Origin: UBA5500 sp023622465
Lineage (GTDB): Bacteria > Bacillota > UBA994 > UBA5500
Assembly (NCBI GenBank): GCA_023622465.1
Contig: JAMNZE010000129.1
Coordinates: forward strand, 1-10,983
Direction: 5' to 3'
Length of the DNA: 10,983 nt
Shown here in pieces: positions 1 to 5,225 of the stretch (positions are counted from its first letter, which is position 1; every line of letters begins with the position of its first letter). A model generated the notes under the pieces. The model was given only the letters and a program-made list of their open reading frames with translations. It did not search any database and was not told the DNA's origin. The translations under genes were made by a program, and so were the position numbers.

Positions 1-193
1 GCCCTACCAGCAGGTCAACTACGATCAGCGCCTAGCTCTTGTTGTCGGTAACGAGGGGGCGGGCGTATCACCTTTTTGGTTACAAACGGCCGATTTATCC
101 GTACATATTCCTATTGTTGGTCAGGCTGAATCCCTCAACGTGGCGGTAGCAACAGGAATTTTATTAGCAAAAATAGCTGAAAATAGAAGCTGA
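1..193 (+). CDS. SpoU/TrmH-family rRNA 2'-O-methyltransferase, C-terminal fragment
   Basis: This is the 3' end of a gene that begins before the window. The frame opens at base 2 and stops with TGA at 191-193, giving 63 visible residues. Two SpoU (SPOUT knot) signatures are readable. Motif 2 is LALVVGNEGAGVS and motif 3 is IPIVGQAESLNVAVATGILL. Together they form the S-adenosylmethionine-binding trefoil knot of enzymes that methylate the 2'-O of ribose in rRNA or tRNA. The cofactor and fold follow from the family. The exact target nucleotide cannot be read from this fragment. A SpoU methyltransferase directly upstream of pheS is a common Firmicute arrangement (ysgA in Bacillus subtilis), which supports an rRNA substrate. 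No terminator is evident between this stop and the next promoter. Confidence 0.9.
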   Translation, partial: PYQQVNYDQRLALVVGNEGAGVSPFWLQTADLSVHIPIVGQAESLNVAVATGILLAKIAENRS

Positions 194-194
194 A

Positions 195-220
195 TGTAAC
201 GATTGTAACCCTTGTGTAAC
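195..220 (+). repeat. Three direct TGTAAC repeats upstream of the pheS-operon promoter
   Basis: TGTAAC occurs at 195-200, 204-209 and 215-220, with start-to-start spacings of 9 and 11 bases, close to one helical turn each. The third copy overlaps the candidate -35 region. The array lies between the methyltransferase stop and the -10 box. It could be an operator for an unidentified regulator, an UP-like element, or chance. No regulator is identified. Confidence 0.4.
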
Positions 221-241
221 CTTTGTTGCTCATGATATAAT
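212..241 (+). promoter_or_regulatory. Vegetative promoter with extended -10, upstream of the small ORF and pheS leader
   Basis: A perfect TATAAT lies at 236-241, preceded by TG at 233-234, so it is an extended -10 box (TGnTATAAT). The best -35 is TTGTGT at 212-217 with an 18-base spacer. Predicted transcription start is near 248. It is the only good promoter between the methyltransferase and pheS, so it probably drives the YqzL-like ORF, the T-box leader, pheST and downstream genes on one transcript. Confidence 0.7.
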
Positions 242-295
242 GGGGCCAAATCTGATGGGCGAACCAGATAAACATTCCGAAAAGGGGTGCATCGT

Positions 296-403
296 TTGAA
301 GACGTTCTCCGCCACGTTTTTCTGGAAGGTGTTTGAGGAAACCGGTTCGATCTTGGCCTACTTAATGTATCGTAAGCTATCTATTACCCAAACCGCAGTT
401 TAA
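296..403 (+). CDS. YqzL-like small protein (35 aa)
   Basis: This short frame starts with TTG at 296 and stops with TAA at 401-403. A good ribosome binding site, AAAGGGG at 281-287, sits 8 bases before the TTG. A GTG at 287 is in frame but overlaps that site, so TTG is preferred. The predicted protein begins MKTFSATFFWKVFEETGSI and continues LAYLMYRKL. The core pattern (Phe-Trp-x-Val-Phe, then Thr-Gly-x-Ile, then Ala-Tyr-Leu-x-Tyr) resembles the YqzL-like family of very small Firmicute proteins, whose biochemical function is unknown. In Bacillus yqzL lies near era and recO, so a place before pheS differs from that context. The family call rests on memory of the pattern and not on a search. It sits between the promoter and the T-box, so it would be translated from the pheS leader transcript. 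Confidence 0.65.
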   Translation: MKTFSATFFWKVFEETGSILAYLMYRKLSITQTAV

Positions 404-410
404 TATTGTA

Positions 411-651
411 AAAAGCTATGAAGGAGACCAGTAGTTGTAGGGAGACTGCCTTAAGGGAGGGAATGCCTAGACTGCGAGCATTTTCGGTAGTTCTACAATG
501 AAGTTTCGCTCTGGAGCTACACTGCTGAAAGAGGAGTAAGCAGTGTCGGTTGATTACAGGCCGTTATCTATGAACGAGGGCTAATTACTTGTAGCCGAAT
601 AAGGGTGGTACCACGACGCGCCATCGTCCCTTTACGGACGGTGGCTTTTTT
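411..651 (+). promoter_or_regulatory. T-box riboswitch sensing tRNA-Phe, leader of pheST
   Basis: The hallmark T-box sequence (AGGGTGGTACCACGACGCG) is at 602-620. Its UGGU would pair with the ACCA end of uncharged tRNA. Stem I can be drawn. GGAG (423-426) pairs with CTCT (509-512), GTTGTAG (434-440) with CTACAAT (493-499), and ACTGCC (445-450) with GGTAGT (486-491). The specifier loop has the conserved AGTA (430-433) on one side and GAAGTTTCG (500-508) on the other. UUC at 505-507, followed by a purine, is the likely specifier and codes for phenylalanine. The overlapping UUU at 504-506 is also a Phe codon. Stem III is CACTGCT (520-526) with AGCAGTG (539-545). The specifier matches the gene downstream. 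In this class, uncharged tRNA stabilises the antiterminator and permits transcription of the synthetase. Confidence 0.95.
620..651 (+). terminator. T-box regulated intrinsic terminator
   Basis: GCCATCGTCC (620-629) pairs with GGACGGTGGC (636-645) through 10 base pairs with one G-U pair and a 6-base loop. Six T residues follow at 646-651. The left arm directly follows the T-box, so the antiterminator and this hairpin are mutually exclusive folds. Confidence 0.93.
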
Positions 652-683
652 ATATAGAGCAAAGGAAAAAGGAGTGCAAGCAT

Positions 684-1703
684 ATGCGAGAACAATTGCA
701 GGCTTTGGAAAAGCAAGCTTTACAAGCCGTAGCTGAAGCCAACGATCTGGAGGAATTGAATAGCCTGCGGGTGCGTTATTTGGGCAAGAAGGGAGAACTA
801 ACCGCCATCTTGCGTGGCATGGCCCAGTTACCTGCGGCCGAGCGCCCCGTAATTGGCCAATTGGCCAATGAATTACGTAAACGATTGGAAGAAAGTTTGA
901 CAGAAAAGACGGCAGCGCTAGCGGCAGCGGCTAAGCAAGCCCGCCTAGCTGCTGAAGAGATCGACATTACCTTACCCGGTCGACCGCTGCCGCTGGGGCA
1001 TCAGCATCTTATCACCCGTACCTTAGAAGAAATTCAAAATGTGTTCCTAGGGATGGGTTTCAGCCTGGCGCAAGGACCCGAAGTGGAAACCGATTATTAC
1101 AACTTTGAAGCTCTGAATGTGCCGGCGGACCATCCGGCTCGGGATATGCAGGATTCCTTCTATTTTGGTCCCCAGCTCTTGTTGCGCACCCATACTTCGC
1201 CGGTACAGGTACGCACCATGGAGAAGATGCGTCCTAAACCGGTACGCATTATTGCCGCCGGGCGAGTCTATCGGCGGGATGATGACGCCACCCACTCACC
1301 CATGTTTTACCAAGTGGAAGGGCTGGCTGTTGATACCAATATTACACTAGCCGATTTGAAGGGTGCTTTATTGACCTTTGCTCGAGCCATCTTCGGGGAA
1401 GAACGGGAAATTCGGCTTCGACCCAGCTTTTTCCCCTTTACCGAGCCTAGCGCCGAAGTTGACATTTCCTGCTTCCAGTGTGGAGGGGCCGGTTGTCGCC
1501 TTTGTAAGGGCAGCGGTTGGATAGAGATCCTCGGTTCTGGCCTGGTGCATCCACGGGTATTAGAGCTCTCTGGCTATGATCCGGAAAAGGTTAGCGGCTT
1601 TGCTTTCGGTATGGGAGTAGAGCGTATCGCCATGCTTAAATATGGTTTAGACGATTTGCGGCATCTATACACCAACGACATGCGCTTCTTGCGCCAATTC
1701 TAG
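684..1703 (+). CDS. pheS: Phenylalanyl-tRNA synthetase alpha subunit
   Basis: This is the catalytic subunit of the cytoplasmic alpha2-beta2 phenylalanyl-tRNA synthetase, which charges tRNA-Phe using ATP. The 339-residue length is normal. Residues 1-85 form the N-terminal coiled coil that binds tRNA. Class II synthetase motifs follow: the RDMQDSFYF segment (153-161), LRTHTSP (167-173), motif 2 GRVYRRDDDATHSPMFYQVEG (193-213), and motif 3 GFAFGMGVER (305-314). A307 corresponds to E. coli PheS A294, the residue that limits the size of the amino-acid pocket. C263, C266, C271 and C274 form a CxxC-x4-CxxC knuckle, absent from E. coli PheS, that probably binds zinc. The ATG at 684 has AAAAAGGAG 9 bases upstream, just after the T-box terminator. 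The stop overlaps the pheT ribosome binding site, so translation is probably coupled. Confidence 0.98.
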   Translation: MREQLQALEKQALQAVAEANDLEELNSLRVRYLGKKGELTAILRGMAQLPAAERPVIGQLANELRKRLEESLTEKTAALAAAAKQARLAAEEIDITLPGRPLPLGHQHLITRTLEEIQNVFLGMGFSLAQGPEVETDYYNFEALNVPADHPARDMQDSFYFGPQLLLRTHTSPVQVRTMEKMRPKPVRIIAAGRVYRRDDDATHSPMFYQVEGLAVDTNITLADLKGALLTFARAIFGEEREIRLRPSFFPFTEPSAEVDISCFQCGGAGCRLCKGSGWIEILGSGLVHPRVLELSGYDPEKVSGFAFGMGVERIAMLKYGLDDLRHLYTNDMRFLRQF

Positions 1704-1719
1704 GAGGGGACAGCACAGT

Positions 1720-4137
1720 ATGCGAGTATCTTACCGATGGTTAAAGCAATATGTGAATTTGCCCTGGGAGCCGGAAGAACTGGCGGAACGGTTAACTATG
1801 GCCGGGGTTGAAGTAGAACAGGTGACCTATCGGGCCGAGGGCTTGTCGGGCGTGGTGGCGGGGCGCATTGTGAAGTTGGAACCTCACCCCAATGCTGATA
1901 AGCTGCAGATTTGCCAGGTAGATGTGGGTCAACCCGAATTGCTCACCATTGTTACCGGTGCCGATAATGTTTATGAGGGCGCCATTGTGCCCACCGCCGT
2001 GGTAGGGGCCAAACTGCCTACTGGCTTAAAAATTAGGAAGGCCAAGCTCCGGGGTGTGGCCTCGGCGGGTATGCTTTGTTCGGCGGAGGAGCTGGGTATT
2101 AATAGGAAGATGGTGGCTCCGGAAATGCGCGATGGCATTTATCTATTGCCCAGTTCGGTTGTCCCTGGTCAAGACATTGCTGAGGTAATGGGGCTCGATG
2201 ACCATGTGTTGGAGTTGGAGCTAACGCCTAACCGGTCCGATTGCCTAAGTATGTTGGGCGTGGCCTACGAGGTGGCAGCCTTGGCTAACCAAAAGGTGCA
2301 CCAGCCGGAGCTGGTGGAGCTGACTCATGCTATTAGCCATCCGGAGGTTAAGGTGGAAATAGCCGCGCCCGACCTCTGTCCCGGTTATCTGGGATTGGTG
2401 GTTAACGATGTTACCATTGGGCCTTCACCCTTATGGCTGCAGAACGCATTGCAGGCCGCCGGTTTACGGCCGATCAATAACATAGTGGACGTGACCAACT
2501 ATGTGTTATTAGAGTTGGGGCAACCCTTGCATGCCTTTGATTTGGATCAACTGACCGGAAAACAAATTTGTGTGCGGCGGGCCCATCCCCAAGAATCCAT
2601 TGTCACCCTTGATGATGTAGAACGTCAATTGACTGCCGATGATCTGGTTATCGCCGATGGAGAAAAGGCAGTCGCTATTGCCGGCGTTATGGGCAGCCAG
2701 GTGGCCGAGGTGACGGGGCAAACCCGGCGGGTTTTGCTGGAATCGGCTTTGTTTGATTATAAGAGTGTGCGCCGCTCGTCGCGTCGCCTTGGATTGCGCA
2801 CCGATGCCTCCAGCCGTTTTGATAAAGGCGTAGATCCGGCCCGAGTGTTGATGGCTTTGAAACGGGCGGCTCAGTTATTACGGCAGCTGGGCTGTGGGGA
2901 GCCGGAAGAGCTGGTCGTGGGCCAGCTGCCGGACGTGCCTACCCAGCAGATTATCAGCCTGCGCCCAGAACGGGTGGAACAGCTGTTGGGCATGACCATT
3001 AGCCAGGAAGAAATGCGCTCTTTGCTGGAGCGTCTAGGTCTGCAGGTAGATACTAGCTCCCAGCCCTGGCAGGTGGTGGCCCCTAGCCGCCGTAGTGACC
3101 TGCAGATTGAGGTGGATTTGATCGAGGAAATTGCCCGCCTCTATGGTTTGGAAAAGCTGCCGGTTGGCCAGATGAGCGGACCATTGATGCGTGGAGCTCT
3201 GACTCCTGAACAGCAGGCAGAGCAGAATCTGCGCCACCAGTTGTTGGGTTTAGGATTGACCGAGATACTGACCATGAGTTTTATCAACCCCAAGGAAGTG
3301 GCGCAGACCGTGGGTGACGAGCATCCCTGGAACCGGGGCTTGCTACTGCAGAATCCCTTAACAGCGGAGCGCAGCCTGATGCGGCCGTCGTTACTGTTCG
3401 GCCTGTTGCAGGTACTAAAATATAACGCGGCACGGCAGCAGCAGGATCTGGCCATCTTTGAAATAGCCAACGTCTTCCGGCCCCGACCAGGTGCCACCCT
3501 GCAGCAGCCGGAAGAACCCTTGCATCTGGGAATAGCCTGTATGGGGCAGCTGCCTTCCAATTGGCATTCACCGGCTGGCGAATACGACTTCTATTATCTT
3601 AAGGGCTTATTAGCCACTCTGTTCGAAAAGCAAATGATTCGGGACCTAGAATGGCGGCGGGCGGATGAAAAATTCTTGCATCCCGGCCGTTCCGCCACCA
3701 TACATTGGAATGGACGCTGTTTGGGCTATTTGGGTGAGCTCCACCCGGATGTGGCCGAACAATACGACCTCAAGCAAAGAGCCATTGTTGCCGAATTGGA
3801 ACTGGCTCCAATTTTGGAACAAGCGGGCACAATCCCGCTGTTCCAGGGGATTCCTCGTTATCCAGCTGTGGTTAGAGATTTGGCCATTGTGGTGGATCGG
3901 CAGATTACGGCAGCGCAAGTGGCTCAGGTGATCCGGCAGACTGCCGGTGATCTATTGGTAGACCTGGAGCTATTTGACGTCTACCAGGGTGAGCAAGTAG
4001 CCGGTGAACAGAAGAGCCTAGCTTTCACTTTGGTGTTGCAAAATCCGGAGAAGACCCTATTGGATGAGGAGATTGCCGCCGTGCTAGAACGGGTGGTCAG
4101 TGAGTTGCAAAGCCGGCTTGGTGCCAAACTGCGTTAG
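1720..4137 (+). CDS. pheT: Phenylalanyl-tRNA synthetase beta subunit with editing domain
   Basis: This is the 805-residue partner of PheS, a standard length. Domains in order are an N-terminal B1 segment, an OB-fold EMAP-like tRNA-binding domain (about 40-150), the B3/B4 editing domain (about 205-395), the B5 domain (about 400-475), a catalytic-like core (about 485-690), and the ferredoxin-fold anticodon-binding domain (713-805, beginning RYPAVVRDLAIVVD). B3/B4 hydrolyses tRNA-Phe mischarged with tyrosine. By spacing and local sequence, R250, H271, E341, T361 and A363 match the E. coli editing residues R244, H265, E334, T354 and A356, so editing looks intact. The start is ATG at 1720 with AGGAGGGG at 1702-1709, which overlaps the pheS stop. 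Only 16 bases separate the two genes, so they form one operon under the T-box. Confidence 0.98.
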   Translation: MRVSYRWLKQYVNLPWEPEELAERLTMAGVEVEQVTYRAEGLSGVVAGRIVKLEPHPNADKLQICQVDVGQPELLTIVTGADNVYEGAIVPTAVVGAKLPTGLKIRKAKLRGVASAGMLCSAEELGINRKMVAPEMRDGIYLLPSSVVPGQDIAEVMGLDDHVLELELTPNRSDCLSMLGVAYEVAALANQKVHQPELVELTHAISHPEVKVEIAAPDLCPGYLGLVVNDVTIGPSPLWLQNALQAAGLRPINNIVDVTNYVLLELGQPLHAFDLDQLTGKQICVRRAHPQESIVTLDDVERQLTADDLVIADGEKAVAIAGVMGSQVAEVTGQTRRVLLESALFDYKSVRRSSRRLGLRTDASSRFDKGVDPARVLMALKRAAQLLRQLGCGEPEELVVGQLPDVPTQQIISLRPERVEQLLGMTISQEEMRSLLERLGLQVDTSSQPWQVVAPSRRSDLQIEVDLIEEIARLYGLEKLPVGQMSGPLMRGALTPEQQAEQNLRHQLLGLGLTEILTMSFINPKEVAQTVGDEHPWNRGLLLQNPLTAERSLMRPSLLFGLLQVLKYNAARQQQDLAIFEIANVFRPRPGATLQQPEEPLHLGIACMGQLPSNWHSPAGEYDFYYLKGLLATLFEKQMIRDLEWRRADEKFLHPGRSATIHWNGRCLGYLGELHPDVAEQYDLKQRAIVAELELAPILEQAGTIPLFQGIPRYPAVVRDLAIVVDRQITAAQVAQVIRQTAGDLLVDLELFDVYQGEQVAGEQKSLAFTLVLQNPEKTLLDEEIAAVLERVVSELQSRLGAKLR

Positions 4138-4147
4138 GCAGGAATCG

Positions 4148-4170
4148 CCCGTGATGATGACGAACACGGG
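4148..4170 (+). other. Small inverted repeat between pheT and zapA
   Basis: CCCGTG (4148-4153) and CACGGG (4165-4170) can form a 6-base-pair hairpin with an 11-base loop in the 65-base gap between pheT and zapA. No T-run follows, so it is unlikely to be an intrinsic terminator. It could be an mRNA processing or stability element, or chance. Confidence 0.35.
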
Positions 4171-4202
4171 AAGGGGGAACTAGGGCAGCGAGGGGTGGAT
4201 TT

Positions 4203-4541
4203 ATGTCTTTATCGGAGCGCAACAAGGTCAAGGTTCGCATTTGTAACCAGGAATATGTATTTTTGAGCCCGGCTGAGCCGGAACACCTGCAGCATTTAGC
4301 ACGCTTGGTGGACGAGCGCATCCACGAGTTTATGCAACGCGATTCCCGCCTGGGCATAGCCCAGGCGGCAATTATGGCTGCCATCACTTTTGCCGACAGC
4401 ATGTTAACTACCCAAGAAAAGGCCGACCAACTGCAAGCCCAATTGGAAGCTATGCAGTCGGAACAGGCCAACTTGGAGACCCAGCTGAAAAGAGCTAAGG
4501 CTAAGGCGGCTAAGCGCGCTAAACGGAAAGGTAGGCGTTAG
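4203..4541 (+). CDS. zapA: Cell division protein ZapA
   Basis: ZapA binds FtsZ and promotes bundling of protofilaments in the cytokinetic ring. The 112-residue product has the family's N-terminal beta-rich head (VKVRICNQEYVFLSPAEPE, about 9-27), then the helix LQHLARLVDERIHEFM, then AAIMAAITFADSML leading into a coiled coil (about 65-95) that drives dimerisation. Residues 96-112 form a strongly basic tail, with 11 Lys/Arg in 17 residues and no acidic residue. I do not expect this in short ZapA proteins. The ATG at 4203 follows a purine-rich stretch (GAGGGGTGG, near 4191-4199). It lies 65 bases after pheT with no terminator between, so it is probably co-transcribed. zapA after pheT and before cvpA is a familiar Firmicute order, which supports the call. 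Confidence 0.9.
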   Translation: MSLSERNKVKVRICNQEYVFLSPAEPEHLQHLARLVDERIHEFMQRDSRLGIAQAAIMAAITFADSMLTTQEKADQLQAQLEAMQSEQANLETQLKRAKAKAAKRAKRKGRR

Positions 4542-4542
4542 T

Positions 4543-5118
4543 ATGGAGTACGCGGGTGCCGGAACCTTCATCTGGATCGACTGGGTGCTGCTTGGCATTT
4601 TTGCTCTGTCGGTGTTAACCGGCTTCACCCGGGGGATAGTTAGACAAGCACTAGATTTTGCCGGTTTATTTGTAAGTCTTTATTTTGCCGGCCGTTGGGC
4701 TCCCGCCATGGCCGCATGGCTAAACAATAATTTTGGCCTAAGTAACCACATCCGCAATTTCCTGTTGCCTATTCTTGGCGATTATCGATTAGAGCCCGTC
4801 CTGTTGTCGGTACTTAGCTACTTGCTGGTCTGGTGCTTAGTGAGTGCCGTCTTCGGTATATTGGGGCATTTTCTAGAATCGGTGGCCAAACTGCCGCTAC
4901 TCTCGTCGGTTAATCGTCTAGGTGGGGCCCTATTGGGAGCACTAAAGGGTGGTATCATAGTCTTTATTATAGCTAGCCTGCTATCCTTTTTGCCGGCTAC
5001 TACCCGGCTGGGTGCCCTTGCCCAACGGTCCTATGTGGCCACCCAGATGCGATATATTAGTCCTATATTCTACCAATACTTGCAGGAACTAATCGGCCGC
5101 ATTTGGTTGAGACCCTAA
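4543..5118 (+). CDS. CvpA-family integral membrane protein
   Basis: This 191-residue protein has four predicted membrane helices, at about 9-27, 33-52, 86-110 and 127-150. The N-terminus (WIDWVLLGIFALSVLTGFTRG) matches the start of the CvpA family, where an Asp-containing first helix leads into a Gly-Phe-x-x-Gly turn. The glycine-rich LGGALLGALKGG at 126-137 is also typical. E. coli CvpA is needed for colicin V production. The general role in Firmicutes is unsettled, so a precise function is not claimed. The ATG lies one base after the zapA stop, with GGAAAGG at 4525-4531 inside the end of zapA, so translation is probably coupled. A strong terminator follows, making this the last gene of the pheST operon. 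Confidence 0.85.
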   Translation: MEYAGAGTFIWIDWVLLGIFALSVLTGFTRGIVRQALDFAGLFVSLYFAGRWAPAMAAWLNNNFGLSNHIRNFLLPILGDYRLEPVLLSVLSYLLVWCLVSAVFGILGHFLESVAKLPLLSSVNRLGGALLGALKGGIIVFIIASLLSFLPATTRLGALAQRSYVATQMRYISPIFYQYLQELIGRIWLRP

Positions 5119-5137
5119 GCGCCTATACAATTGTTAC

Positions 5138-5175
5138 GGGCTGTTCGCAAAATTGCTTTGCGTCAGCCCCTTTTT
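5138..5175 (+). terminator. Intrinsic terminator after cvpA
   Basis: GGGCTG (5138-5143) pairs with CAGCCC (5164-5169). CGCAAA (5146-5151) pairs with TTTGCG (5157-5162) after a small internal mismatch, leaving a 5-base loop. Five T residues follow at 5171-5175. It closes the pheST-zapA-cvpA operon. Its stem sequence closely resembles the terminator after mutS2. Confidence 0.88.
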
Positions 5176-5184
5176 GCTTGGGAA

Positions 5185-5193
5185 TGATAGAAT
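5185..5193 (+). promoter_or_regulatory. Candidate extended -10 promoter for mutS2
   Basis: TAGAAT at 5188-5193 is preceded by TG at 5185-5186, giving TGnTAGAAT. No convincing -35 lies 16-18 bases upstream, where the terminator stem is located. It fits the position expected for a separate mutS2 promoter, with a start near 5200, but the evidence is weak. Confidence 0.4.
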
Positions 5194-5225
5194 AGTGTCA
5201 GCAGAACCCTAGAGGAGCGGTATGG

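Noticed and set aside
121..315. 64-residue open frame on the - strand over the methyltransferase end and the pheS promoter
   Set aside because: It runs antisense to the conserved SpoU motif 3 and across the TATAAT box, and has no recognisable family pattern.
3141..3560. 139-residue antisense frame inside pheT, plus an overlapping one at 3284-3571
   Set aside because: Both are shadows of the strongly coding pheT frame. Their composition is rich in Cys, Arg and Pro, and no motif is seen.
5222..5224. ATG at 5222 as the mutS2 start
   Set aside because: It is in a different reading frame from mutS2. ATG 5226 is in frame with a better-spaced AGAGGAG.
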